64,000 nt of DNA from Acanthochromis polyacanthus (taxonomy: Eukaryota; Chordata; Actinopteri; Pomacentridae), in the NCBI RefSeq assembly GCF_021347895.1, contig NC_067117.1, positions 30,634,067 to 30,698,066 of the forward strand, given 5' to 3'. The notes beneath the pieces are model-generated. The model was not told the origin of the DNA, ran no database searches, and saw only the letters and a program-made list of their open reading frames with translations. The translations under genes were made by a program, and so were the position numbers. Of the stretch, positions 1 to 11,200 are shown piece after piece; within the stretch, counting starts at the first letter, position 1; every line of letters starts with the position of its first letter.

Positions 1-1697
1 ACAATTGAATAAATATTGCCTGGATTCTCTATCAAACAGAACAGCTACACACAACAGATGGTTAAGATCCTGAAGGCTGCAAAGAATAAACCATTTTTCC
101 CATTAAAATTCAGGTTTCTGCATTTTTTTAGCCACTTATGAAAGAACCTTGAAAGATATGACAAGCCTTCTGGGCCTCTTATGAAACAACGAGTCTGGGA
201 ATGTGGACACGATGTGGACACAGCTGTCTAGTCCAGGTGATGCTCCGGCTCCGGTTCCCTCATATAGAGATGAGTCAAGCTTCAAAACATGAGACAGGGT
301 TCATTCAAGGTGCACCGTGGGACTTGAAAAACCTTGCATGCGGCGGACAATATGTCACATTCGTATTAAAATGAAAAGCGCTAATTATCGCTTCTAGTAT
401 TTTCAGGTTCATGGGAGTTTTTAAGAGATACATGACAGTAAAAATCTGCTTTTCCTTGATGCTCGTGTGAGCTCTGGTGGACAATGTCAGGTTTGTAATG
501 GCTCGCTGTCGCTGTTGCCATCTGGTCTCTCGGTGGACCTAAAACTGAAGGTTCAGGTAAAACTCAAAATGGTCGACGTAAAACGGCCGACAGATGGGTG
601 TTGTGGCGTGTGAACAGCGAAAGGGAAAAAAATCAAAGGATGAAACTGCACTCGAGGGACGTCTCATCAGCAGCCGCTACACAACTACACTTACAATTAT
701 ATATAGCCGATGTGGAGTCCACCCACATGTTCCTGGAGATCTGAATGTCAACCGGTCCCCATTGAATCATATAACCTGTCCTTTATTTGCTCTAATTGCT
801 CTACAGGAAAAAAAAAAATCTACCCTTTCTTTTAATTTCTAATCCCTTTACAACAAACAATTATGGGGTCACAGAAATATTTTTCCCTGTTAGTCACGCA
901 GAATGTGAGTCATCCTGGAAATGAAGCATGCAATTTTAGTCTAGTGGATGTGGACATTAGCTTAAAGCTTGAAAACAAAAGGTTATGCAAAAGTGCTTAG
1001 TCAGCGCTGTCAGTGGCTATAATTGATGCTTGATATGTGACACAAATTGTTGGAAAAATCCATTTTAGACACTGCGACTGACATGGTGCCAGTTATTTTA
1101 CTATTATAATGGAATGTGATGGCAATGAATGAGATACTGCATGACATAGAGATGAAATATCCAAAGAGTGGACGCCACTTAAAGACCCGACATGAGCTTT
1201 TGAAGATTTTTCTGATATTGTCCCTTTGTTTTCTCCCAAGGCTAGAATTTCAGGATGCCTGAAAGAACAATATTCTTATAAAGTGAAACAACTTTGTCCT
1301 GAAAATACGACTATTAGCCACTTGAGCCTCAACATTTAGACTCAAAAATATGTTTTTATAATGACCAAGTGGCAATAATAATGATTTTGAAGCCAGCCTA
1401 TAGGTCTATTCATTTCCATAAATCTACATTATACCATTGGGATGTACATATGGCTTCGAACCCTATAAACAGATTCTAAAAGAAATGGTTAAATCCGCTT
1501 TATTTATTCATTTTTGACTCTTCTGTGTTCTGCATGTAATAAAGAAACAGGATTTTCTTTAGCTTGCTGTCTTCACCATAAGTCACCCCCCAGACAGTGA
1601 CGTTGGTTTTGTGTTTGCATGTCTTGCATGTAGATTTACAACCTTGCATACACGTCCGTATGTGTAAATATGCCTGTGCGTGTTCGTACCACTGTAG
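1..1697 (+). other. ptprt: ptprt intron (3' part, upstream of juxtamembrane exon)
   Basis: No coding exon is visible here. I looked for the transmembrane exon of the receptor, which should lie 5' of the juxtamembrane exon, and found no hydrophobic reading frame bounded by splice signals. The sequence is AT-rich and mostly unique, with short A and T runs. The small open frames (for example 594-842) have no family resemblance and no splice support. The acceptor at the right end is weak: the 40 nt before it hold few pyrimidine runs and the acceptor triplet is TAG. Confidence 0.7.
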
Positions 1698-1852
1698 GAA
1701 GTTGGCGAAGAAGCAGAAGGAAACCGCCAGCAGCTCCACTCAGCAGAGGGAGATGGGTCCGGTCACCACGGCCGACAAGAGCACCACCAAAGTCAGCACC
1801 CTGCACAAAGACGACCCCTTCTCCACCTCCAACCAGGACCTCAACGGGTTCA
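1698..1852 (+). CDS. ptprt: ptprt exon: juxtamembrane segment
   Basis: This exon encodes the start of the cytoplasmic juxtamembrane segment of a type R2B receptor tyrosine phosphatase. It translates as 51 complete codons beginning [13 protein letters not shown], through [16 protein letters not shown], to NQDLNGF. From memory, mammalian PTPRT has the same KLAKKQKE and REMGPV blocks and ends this exon near VNGF, while PTPRK and PTPRM read KLAKKRKE followed by RQEM; that difference is why I chose ptprt. The exon is 155 nt. It begins with the last base of a split codon after a TAG acceptor and ends with the first base of a codon before GTAAGT (phase 1). Basic residues at the start suit a stop-transfer flank just inside the membrane. 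The acceptor has a poor pyrimidine tract, so the exact start is less certain than the donor. Confidence 0.92.
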
Positions 1853-2417
1853 GTAAGTCAGCTAAAATATACCAACTATAGATGGCACCGTCATGGAGGT
1901 ACACAAGAGAATGTACTGTTTGGAGCTATATATAACCAGGAATACATTTGCAGAAGATTATCATGCTGAGGGAGTGCAGTAATTTAAGAAGAAACAGCAA
2001 TGTAGGCTGAAATAATTCAACCTTTTTTTTTTTTTTTGCTGATTTAAGTTTTGTTTCACATTGTAAAGTTCATATTTGCCCTTGTCTCCACTTGAAGATG
2101 TGGTTATACCAAGTCTCTGTGTCATCAATCATTTTGTCACGCCGTTTATTCAAATAGTGGACATCTTATTTTATAATAAAACCCTCCATATGGTCGTCTT
2201 TCACCAATAACAGCAGTGTGTTGTGCTGCTTCACCAACTCCCATCTTATTTAGTGCTGTTGTAATCATTTTCAACTCTGTTCTATTTCTCTTCTCTGGTG
2301 CCTCATACGCATTCAAGTGGAGTCCATGTATGCATATTGCACTAAACATTTCAGCTGCTGCAGTGCTGTAAAAGTTAGCAGGCCTGCATTTGTGGGTGCA
2401 TATTCCCATCTCTTTGC

Positions 2418-2422
<5 letters not shown>

Positions 2423-2457
<35 letters not shown>

Positions 2458-2477
2458 ATGTCTGTGTGTGTGTGTGT
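2423..2477 (+). repeat. (TG)n microsatellite
   Basis: Seventeen consecutive TG units are followed by a CATGTC interruption and a second shorter TG run. The open frames on both strands here (poly Cys-Val and poly His-Thr) are artefacts of the dinucleotide. Confidence 0.97.
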
Positions 2478-5400
2478 TGCGCGTAATTAGACAGGACCTC
2501 TCAGGAGGGCATTTTTCTCTTGAAAATGTCAAGCTGGCCTTTTGGGAGCGCTTGGCCGCTGAAAGCCAGGGGTGCTGGAGAGGGACTAAGTAGCAAGCTA
2601 ATGCCGGCCGTAATTGCCTGCACTCTTCCTCTAACTGTCCACGCTGCAGTTCTGACGTACAATAATGTTTTTGCATTGGAAACACTTAGAGCAGAGCACT
2701 TCTTTCTGGACTTACCCACCTGTGTGATGCAGCTGCGATGATTCAAACTTTGAGAGTTATTTGCGTTCAGACGGACTTGTTGGACCGTTTCTTTAGATGT
2801 TTCCAGCATACAGATGGGTGCTAATGTTCTACTTGACCTTCAGTGTTTGATTAACTTGTGTTATTTGACAAATTGAACATATGTCTTCCATTCAAGATCT
2901 GACCACACGTTAGTCTGTTAATTTATTTTTAGGAGTATGTGGAAGTGTTTCGAGTATTTACGTGAAGGCCATTGGATATAGGACAAAGTAATGGTTATTT
3001 AATAGGTTATGGATTGCTTTTTTGCTTCTAGGTAGAATAAACTAAACCTTGCTCGGGGCCAAATATGGTTTCAGCATTCAAATTGTTTCTCTTTACCTAG
3101 ATTTTAGGCATATGTGAAATTATGATTGGAAATGAAACAGGCACCAGACTCTGGTGTTTTTGTTGTCGGCCTTGGATAGACAATAAAAAATATGGCAGAA
3201 CTTTCTAAAAGCTGCAAATATATCATGTGATTAAGAGACAAAAAATAGATTCAGTCTCTTTTTCTGTGTCACTGTTGATTCTTTTCACCAGTTAGTTGGT
3301 TATAGCTGTGGCATTTTCAGGGTCATTTTAGTAGATTTTCTTCACGGCTCTGTTCCACATGCTGTTGACAGTCAATAGGCAACAGTCTGGGCTACACTAG
3401 ATCTTCCATCATTTCATATGATAACATGTTTTGCATTATGGAATTGGGATATTTTTACATGTATCTCACCATAACATGTATTTTCAGAATTTTGTAGGTG
3501 AGGCTATTGGAATCTGACAATATCAGAACCATGATGGTGTGATACTCTGAAGACATGAGCAAGAATTTAGATCCACTTTTAAAGACTGTGTATATTTTGA
3601 CAGTCTTGAGTTTCCAATCACTCCTACAGCTCTTACATTTCTGGGCCATGACAGGTCATGAGGCCATGCCACTAAGAAAATTTGACTCACACAGCTTTCT
3701 ATATAACAACTCCTAATTCAAGGCGCCGTCTGTATATTTTTGATGCAACAGATTTTCGTCGTATTTCCAGACCTATAAACCTACAGTACACCTATAAAAA
3801 ATGTGATTGTTGTTATGACCAAGATGCATGTGTTTCAATAGTTCCATCAAGGAAAATTCATGTATGGGAGTCAGTGAAAACTCATGCCATGGCATACATG
3901 GTCTGTATAAGTGTATGGAAACTTCTTTTCAAAACTGCAATTGTCATTGCTTTATTTACTGGAGTGTTCATGCACAGTAGTCTACTTGCAGAAATGATAA
4001 ACCAGGCAAATGTTTGCACCACTCCATCCCAAAAAAAGGGGCCTCTTTGTCTTGAAGGTCCCCAAACTCTAGAACCACCTTGACTCTGACCACTTTTGCA
4101 TCATTGCAATAACAGATAAACGATTGGTACTACTGGAAAAGTTAAATTCTGCAGTTTATTTTGATATACAATAGGTCTACATTATGAAACAATAGAGACT
4201 TTTTTCGACCCAGAAGCTGTAGGGTTAAAATGGCTAAAGAAATTAGTGAATATATTACTTTGGAGAGGTTTATCTGTCTGTGTAACTTTGCTACTTTGGT
4301 TTGCACATATACACAATTAACATATACCTAAAGCTGCCATTGTGCTCTATTTTTTTTAAAATGTACATGGAATGATTGCTCAAAATAGATATGAGCATAT
4401 GTATGCAGTGTTGAGCTCATGAATGCAAACAAGAATGGTGGGTGTGGAGAGGAACACATTTTGTATGCAGGATGTAACTATGATTAAATCTCATGTAAAT
4501 TCAAGATTCTTCTTCATCACGAACGAAGTGCTGCACAGGCAAGCAAGCAGCATTGCCAGCATTGTTGGAGCATTGATGGAGCATTGTTGGAAAGGCCAAG
4601 TTCTATTTAAAATGTGCTACAACTCGCTACTTTCATGGCAATTTCACGAAGACGAAGGGATGTGACGCGAAGTGCACCCATCTGCCTCTATGATTTGTGG
4701 CAGTTAGCTGCAGAAATTAGTCTCTTCCTGTGTGCATTTCAGTGCTAGTAGCGTGTTATCACATGAACATTCGAAGAAAAAACAGAGGCAAAGCGAACAC
4801 ACATGCACACACACGAACTCTCAGTCACCGATCCGGCCTCAGTCCTAATGAGACGGAGAAAAATGCTGACGCAAGGTAGGGGACCCAATAATATTTGTGC
4901 GAACGGACCCTCGCAGGGCAAATAACCTTTTTGTGTTATTGCATTCTCACCCAGTCACCAGCTATCTTCACAGGACATTGCTGTCAAAGCAGATTTCTTT
5001 TGGTATGCAGGTGCACCCCTCGCCGTATTAAAGTTGAGCTTCTTTTTCCGCGGCACATTAGCATACAGCGCCGGTACGCATGAGACGAGAGGGATTTTAT
5101 CACAGAAGAGGAGAAAATATGTTGTGTTTGGGGGTATTAGGAGAGGGGAGAGAGATGAGAGGGGAGGCGGAGGGAAGAGAGGACAATGGAGAGAGGAGAA
5201 GATAAAACTTAAATCATCCGCGGTAGGGAAATTGGGCCATTGTACCAGAAAACAGTACAGCAAACAGAATATGAATAAGAATTAGGCGAAGGAGGGGTGC
5301 GACATGGATAATTTTCACATCAGAAAACTATCATCATATTCATTTTTTTAAGACATGAGCGAAATTACAAACGCTGGATGAGGTCTGTGTCAGCCTGCTG

Positions 5401-6611
5401 GCATTTATTTTTGTTAAACCTCATTTGAAGGGAATGTTTTCAGGTTGTTTTATGGGAGGAAACATGAATAAAGGCAATGTTCTGCCACAGGAAATGGGGT
5501 TAAAAGTGGTGAGCTGAAGAGAAAATTTTTGGACGTATTGATGATTTATTGGTCATAGTTGTGCTTGGGTTTTTAGATAGCAATTGTGTTGTTCAATTTT
5601 TGTACTAGTATGAAACAGAGACACTAAATAGCAAACATATATCTGGGATAAGCCATGCAAACATAAATGTATTTGCAAAGGAAATAGAAGACTGGAGATA
5701 CATCCTGATATCTGTTCAGTCACAATGAAATGAGGTAGTGGAAGCCTTTCATTTAGACTGAAATACACGATGAACACATGCGTCTAAAACTACTATATAT
5801 GCTAACATGTATGATTAGTACGTGGCTGCTGAAGGCCTCTACATAAATGACAATCAGCTTGAGGTGAGCGTACGCTGATGCACTATCTAGCTGCGGGTCC
5901 TGTAGATAAATGTGTGTAGGCTGCCTCTGATATCTAGTGTGGATTATTGAACAGGCTTAGCTAGCATATAATATGTCACAGTCAGTCTCCCGGCAGTCCC
6001 TCTAGGTTTTATCTTATTGTGTGTGAGCGCCTGTGTCTGTCCTACATATCATTTATTTATAGACCTCGAGCAGCCACTGTGTGTATGTGAGAGATATCTG
6101 CAAGGACGTAGTAGCCATTAGTCACTGTTTAGGAAAGCAAGCGCTTCATGGTGAGTCACATCTCTAAGCTGCGGTGTATCCGCTAAACTTTTGGACCTTA
6201 GTGACTTATTTGAACTGGCGATGGCAATCTGATCGTCCACTTTGTTGGCTTTGAGTGGAAGTTAGTTAAGCTAATGCTGAAGCAAAATGTGCACCCAAAT
6301 GCTTTTTTTTTTTTATTACAGCTCAGATCCACAAAATGATAATGTTGAACACAAACATAAGTCACCTCAACAAATGCCCACCGCTGTCTTTTTTGTCTCA
6401 AGTCATTTGTCTCCACAACTGCAAAAGGTCGCCGTTTAATCCTTTTAAACATATGACCGATGCTGTCAATCTTTCTGGATGCATTTATAATAAGTGCTCG
6501 CTAAGTGCCAGACCAGTTGAGTGACAGAGTGGCAGGTGAATTACTTACATATGGATGATGTGAATTAGCGATTAAATAACATCTCAAGAGGAAATGGTTT
6601 GGATCTGGGGT

Positions 6612-6740
6612 GTCAAACATACGGCCGGTGGGCCAAAGACACCTGCCAGAGAGTCCAATCCGGTCAAAAATGAGACATGAACATTACAAATTCGACCCAA
6701 AATGACCAGAATGAGACACAAAATGTGGAAGCAGCTCTAG
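6612..6740. repeat. Dispersed teleost repeat fragment related to the 8.3-9.7 kb minisatellite
   Basis: The segment starts with GGGGTGTCAAACATACGGCC and contains GAGAGTCCAATCCGG, motifs I recognise from a widespread fish interspersed repeat whose class I cannot name. It runs into AATGAGACATGAAC, AAATTCGACCCAAAATGACC and GAATGAGACACAAAATG. The last three are the same kind of AAATGAGACACAAAATG units that build the large minisatellite 1.6 kb downstream. Confidence 0.6.
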
Positions 6741-7616
6741 AATTTAAATAAACCTAGTCGACTATGTGGCAGCAGCTTATTCTGGCTGGTTCACCTGTTC
6801 CATTTTCAGATCAACGACAAACTGAGAGCAGTTTGTAGAGGTGACAGATGGATGACGACAAGAATTCATGTCTCAGAAAGTAAGAATGCAGAGTTTTGAG
6901 GTCTTTGAATTGAAAATGAGGTATTTTTCTGCTAGGGAGGCTCTACTGATGTTGATAATCAGGGTGGAGTCTGTGATCCTGGAGAAGATTGTACACATTT
7001 GACAAATCAACATAGATTGTTAGCATGTGCCGTTCCTTTTCCTCCCATATTTCCTTTTCTACTATCCTGTGCACAAACATAGCTGGAAATGGTGTTTTGT
7101 GGATCAGTATGAGCCACTTTGCTCTATTTCCATTCACAGAACACATGAAATAGGCTGCTAGCAGAGCATTAGGAGATACTCCTGGCAAAAATATTCCTCC
7201 TTTAAATGCTAACTACCAGGCTAACTGAGTTAGCGGGGCAAATAAAACTGCTGCGAGGGTTACACGACCACAGGAAAATGCTTTGATTTCACTCTGTTTG
7301 CCACCGTCGGTTCTATTCAATTCAGTTTTCACCTTCATTCTTCATGTGAGCCATAAAATCTTTTGTACGTATTGACCACCATTGAGAGCATGTCGGATTA
7401 CAGTGCATGCTTATTGGGACAGAACCGCTTTTATGTTCTCAAAATCCAATATCGGTTAGCATTGACGGTGCCATTAGTGTTATCGGATCGCTGCTCCTGC
7501 TGTTGAATATGGAGTATCGATCTTCCGCTGTGTGTGTTTTCATTGTTAATTGTGTCCTGTGATGACGGATTGTTGTTTTTTTTACAGATGAAGTCACAAA
7601 ACTAGCCATCTTTTTA

Positions 7617-7943
7617 ATGTTTTCTCCTTTGATTTCTACCTCTTGTTTGTCCTTCACTCTGCATTTCATTTCCCACATCTCCTGTCCTCTTCCTTATTTT
7701 ATTGCATTTTTTGCCCTTATTTCCCCAAATTACCCCTCACCTCTTGCTCTCTACTCTTGTATTCCCTTTCCATGTCCTCTTTTCTCATCCTACCTTTTGT
7801 TTTTCTCTCTCCTTTCACCTCTTCCTGTCCATTCCAACTCTTCCTCTCCCTTCCGTATCCTTTCCTCTCATTTTTTTGGTGGTGTTTTCTCATCCTCTCA
7901 TTGACCTTCTCTTCATCTCGCCTCCCTTCTGTCTCCCCCACAG
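7617..7943 (+). promoter_or_regulatory. ptprt: Long polypyrimidine (CU-rich) tract upstream of 81-nt cassette exon
   Basis: For about 325 nt the plus strand is overwhelmingly C and T, with many TTCT, CTCTC and TCCTTT motifs, and it runs directly into the acceptor of the 81-nt exon. PTB/PTBP1 family repressors bind UCUU and CUCUCU in such tracts and commonly repress neuronal cassette exons; applying that here is inference. The overlapping open frames of up to 158 codons (for example 7643-8107 and 7702-8178) are low-complexity Ser/Leu/Phe/Pro products of the base bias. Confidence 0.55.
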
Positions 7944-8024
7944 CCTCGCCCTCCCCCTGCTCCTTCTCTGTGCAAGGAAGCAAGACGCTGCAGAGCAAAT
8001 CCCTGCTGAATTCCTACTACTCAG
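7944..8024 (+). CDS. ptprt: ptprt exon: 81-nt symmetric cassette exon (juxtamembrane insert)
   Basis: The exon is 81 nt, with acceptor CCCCCACAG and donor GTATAA. It starts two bases into a codon and ends one base into a codon (phase 1-1), so it can be included or skipped without changing frame. With the flanking base it reads TSPSPCSFSVQGS, KTLQSKSLLN, SYYS, then G or D depending on the next exon. As I recall the paralogues, PTPRK and PTPRM have at the same place a Ser-rich block with SSPSSF and ending NSYYPD. The SPSPCSF and NSYYS matches argue that this is a true conserved exon rather than a chance splice pair. The segment is Ser/Lys-rich with a Tyr-Tyr pair and is probably disordered. I recall common mammalian PTPRT isoforms passing directly to the later exon, so inclusion is probably regulated. 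Confidence 0.82.
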
Positions 8025-8162
8025 GTATAAACTTGAAACACACACATGCACACAAATCATATTTGAAAGTTGCTTCAAGGCCACTTTCTTGTTTTTTTTT
8101 TATGTGAGAGGAATTGACAGTCATAAAAGAAACGTTGTGGTCGTTGGTACAAAAATTGTGGA

Positions 8163-8300
8163 TGACCTGAGCTTGTGACTTGCCTCTGGTCTCATATATT
8201 ATTTACTATTTCCACATTAATCATAATCTGACGTGCACTCAGCTGGTATTGTGCACCGATTGAGATTTTAATCCCCCCTTTCATACAGAGTGACGATAAA
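8163..8300 (+). repeat. Left copy of direct repeat flanking the minisatellite
   Basis: The copy contains CTTGTGACTTGCCTCTGGTC, TTAATCATAATCTGA, GCACTCAGCTG, TTGAGATTTTA and CAGAGTGACGATAAATG. The same blocks recur in the same order and orientation at about 9742-9890 with scattered substitutions and small indels, so a segment of about 140 bp is present on both sides of the tandem array. Confidence 0.88.
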
Positions 8301-8329
8301 TGCACATAAATGTACACAAAATTACCAAA

Positions 8330-9730
8330 ACGGACATAAAATGTTATGGATTAGATGCAAAATGTCCAAATCGAGACACAAAATGTCATAAATGAGATGC
8401 AAAAAGTCCCAAATGAGACACAAAATGTCATAAATGAGATGCAAAAAGTCCCAAATGAGACACAAAATGTCATAAATGAGATGCAAAATGTCCCAAATGA
8501 GACGCAAAATGTCATAAATGAGATGCAAAATGCCCCAAATGAGACACAAAATGTCATAAATGAGATGCAAAATGTCCAAAATGAGACGCAAAATGTCATA
8601 AATGAGATGCAAAAAGTCCCAAATGAGACACAAAATGTCATAAATGAGATGCAAAATGTCCAAACTGAGACACAAAATGTCATAAATGAGATGCAAAATG
8701 TCCAAAATGAGACACAAAATGTCATAAATGAGATACAAAAAGTCCAAAATGAGACACAAAATGTCATAAATGACGATGCAAAATGTCCAAAATGAGACAC
8801 AAAATGTCATAAATGAGATACAAAAAGTCCAAAATGAGACACAAAATGTCATAAATGAGATGCAAAAAGTCCCAAATGAGACACAAAATGTCATAAATGA
8901 GATGCAAAATGTCCCAAATGAGACGCAAAATGTCATAAATGAGATGCAAAATGTCCAAAATGAGACGCAAAATGTCATAAATGAGATGCAAAAAGTCCCA
9001 AATGAGACACAAAATGTCATAAATGAGATGCAAAATGTCCAAACTGAGACTCAAAATGTCATAAATGAGATGCAAAATGTCCAAAATGAGACACAAAATG
9101 TCATAAATGAGATACAAAAAGTCCAAAATGAGACACAAAATGTCATAAATGACGATGCAAAATGTCCAAAATGAGACACAAAATGTCATAAATGAGATAC
9201 AAAAAGTCCAAAATGAGACACAAAATGTCATAAATGACGATGCAAAATGTCCCAAATGAGACGCAAAATGTCATAAATGAGATGCAAAATGTCCCAAATG
9301 AGACACAAAATGTCATAAATGAGATGCAAAAAGTCCATGTCATAAATGAGATGCAAAAAGTCCCAAATGAGACACAAAATGTTATAAATTCGACACAAAA
9401 TGTCTAATACCAGACAAAAAATGTTATGTTAGACACAAAATGGCCGAACCAAGACATAAAATACTATCAATTAAAGCACAAAATGACCATAACAAGACAC
9501 AAAATATAATAAGTTAAAAAATGACCAAAATGGCCACAAAATGACCAAAACGAGATACAAGATGTCCAAAACAAACCACAAAGCGTTATAAACGAGACAC
9601 AAAATGTTATAAATTCAACACAAAATGTCTAAAACCAGACAAGACATGTTATGTTAGACACAAAATGACCAAAATGAGTCACAAAACGTTTTAAATGAGA
9701 CACGAAATGTCCAAAACGAGACACAAAAAA
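8330..9730 (+). repeat. 42-bp-unit minisatellite with 379-bp higher-order repeat
   Basis: The core unit is 42 bp, made of two related 21-bp halves: AAATGAGATGCAAAAAGTCC-like and AAATGAGACACAAAATGTCA-like. About 24 regular units run from about 8355 to 9380. Degenerate units with TTATAAATTCGACAC, GACCAAAACGAG and ATGTTAGACAC variants continue to about 9730. A one-base insertion variant (GACGATGC in place of GAGATGC) begins at 8772, 9151 and 9236. The first spacing, 379 bp, equals nine units plus one base, and the unit order around the first two repeats, so blocks of nine units were duplicated. Because 42 is a multiple of three, long frames stay open on both strands (up to 232 codons on the minus strand). 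They are repeats of fourteen residues and not genes. Confidence 0.95.
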
Positions 9731-9741
9731 TGATATATTAG

Positions 9742-9890
9742 ACGTGGACGCTTGTGACTTGCCTCTGGTCTCAAAAAATTTTGACTATTTACATATTAAT
9801 CATAAAATCTGATAAGCACTCAGCTGACATTGCTCACCAGTTGAGATTTTAGTCCCTCCTTTTCACGCAGAGTGATGATAAATGTGTATG
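9742..9890 (+). repeat. Right copy of direct repeat flanking the minisatellite
   Basis: This is the counterpart of 8163-8300: CTTGTGACTTGCCTCTGGTC, CATATTAATCATAA, GCACTCAGCTGACATTG, TTGAGATTTTAGTCCCTCC and CAGAGTGATGATAAATG occur in the same order. The divergence between copies is moderate, so the duplication is not recent. Confidence 0.88.
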
Positions 9891-10519
9891 ATCGTTCTTG
9901 CTGCGCAGCCTAAAGACACATTAAGGCTCTGAAAAAATGGCCTCCAGCTGTTATAGCAAATGGGCAAATGGAAAAATGTAATTTTGTTCGGAACTGCCAC
10001 AATAATTGATCTGAATTATTTTTTTCTTTGCATTTTAAATACAGTAGCACTGAAAGAAAACCACCTGTGGCTCTCTTCTGTGCTGGTACTCGGACTGTGA
10101 CGATTGTTCGCAGTAACATTGGAGGTTGTTACATGGATGAAATGGTAGTGGTTCTTTTGCTGTCAGCTCAGCGGGATCGTATTTTGAACCTCTGAACCCT
10201 CAAATCCCATGGTGGGTGTGAAAATATGGTATCTTAAAAAAAATCGCAAAATTTACACCGTTTATTAGAGCCAGGAATCGTGAAGACAGAATCAATCTGA
10301 CCTTAAACTAAATAAATAATCATCTGTAGTGTGTGCTGCCATTGGTAAAGTCACCCAAAATCTAAGCTTCCAAACATTATTTCATCTAAATTGCTTTATT
10401 CTATTTATTCCACGCCGTGTGTGATTTAAAAAAAAAATGCAGAAAATGAATTAATTTGCTCTAACCAGACTCTGTAAAAAGCTAAAAAAAATTCTGCTCT
10501 CTTTTGTGCAACTGTGAAG

Positions 10520-10740
10520 CCATTAGTGACTCAGCTGTGATCAGCAGTCACATGATAAAAAAAAAAAATATTCTGGGCATTTTTGGCTGAACTGCAGGCT
10601 GTGTTTACATCCAATACATAGGAGGCAAGTACGGAAAGAAATGAAACATGCAAGTAGTAAAATATTTAAACAATGTAGAGTCATCATTTTCTGCATTGTT
10701 TCTTAACACCTGTGGACAAATGTACGCTGATTTCAGGTTA
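10520..10740 (+). repeat. Dispersed repeat fragment (pair with 40280-40500)
   Basis: Blocks CAGCAGTCACATGA, GCTGAACTGCAGGCTGTGTT, ACATAGGAGGCAAGTA and GCTGATTTCAGGT recur near 40290-40500 as CAGCAGTCACATGACA, GCTGAACTGCAGGCTGTGTT, ACATAGGAGTCAAGTA and GTTGATTCCAGGT, in the same order and orientation. It is a diverged family of unknown class. I see no terminal repeats. Confidence 0.6.
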
Positions 10741-11200
10741 TTTTTGTTTATTTATTTGACTAATTTCAACCAAAGTATTCAAATAAATATATATATTTTT
10801 TTCATGCAGGTTACTACGTTAAAAATACACCAAGAATGAAAAAAATAAAGCTGTCAAGTTTGACCTGGGGCAAAAAACAAAGAAACTCACAGGGTTGAAG
10901 AAAGCCTGCTGTGGCTCCATTTACTCATACTCTAGTTACTATTAATAGCAGCTGCTCTCTGTAATTTTATGGGTTATTTCATGAAGAACATTTTAATGGC
11001 CCTCGGCTCTCGGTTCAACAGGAAAGTAACATTAAAACCTCCCCACGTGTTTGACTTCTTTCTAATTCCTGCTTGTGTTTGTCAGAAACAGGACAGATTT
11101 GCTATTCTGGACATTTTTCTTTTCTTACAGCTCCATAAAGACAGATGAAATGACTTGCATTCATGTTAATTCACTGAGCTTTTGTTTCCTTTTTGTGCAG

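Larger units (their letters stand above)
1853..7943 (+). other. ptprt: ptprt intron between juxtamembrane exon and 81-nt exon
   Basis: This 6.1-kb intron begins GTAAGT and ends CCCACAG. It contains a (TG)n tract near 2423-2477, a dispersed-repeat fragment at about 6612-6740 and a long pyrimidine-rich stretch at 7617-7943. The remainder is unique AT-rich sequence in which I see no exon, RNA gene or intact transposon. The frames at 3682-4083 and 4423-4665 are open by chance, with no splice support and no recognisable domain. Confidence 0.75.
8025..11200 (+). other. ptprt: ptprt intron between 81-nt and 36-nt exons
   Basis: This 3.2-kb intron is dominated by a minisatellite (about 8.33-9.73 kb) lying between two diverged copies of one flank sequence. 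The segment 9890-11200 is AT-rich unique sequence, with a piece at about 10520-10740 that resembles 40280-40500. The intron ends in a strong pyrimidine tract before the 36-nt exon. Confidence 0.8.

Noticed and set aside
1..1697. Expected transmembrane exon of the receptor
   Set aside because: No hydrophobic stretch of about 20 residues bounded by AG and GT was found, so it probably lies upstream of the window.
3682..4083. 133-codon plus-strand frame
   Set aside because: No recognisable motif, no splice sites consistent with ptprt phase, ordinary composition; taken as chance.
7643..8178. 154- and 158-codon frames overlapping the 81-nt exon
   Set aside because: They are pyrimidine-tract artefacts. 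Only the 81-nt part between AG and GT sites has family resemblance, and one of the two frames reads it in the wrong frame.
8322..9255. Open frames of 134-232 codons on both strands in the 42-bp tandem array
   Set aside because: Unit length is a multiple of three and lacks stops in several frames, so openness is automatic. There is no start context, splice support or domain, and both strands are equally open.
8355..9380. CRISPR-like look of regularly spaced near-identical units
   Set aside because: There are no unique spacers. Both halves of each unit are repeats, the host is a vertebrate, and no cas genes are present.
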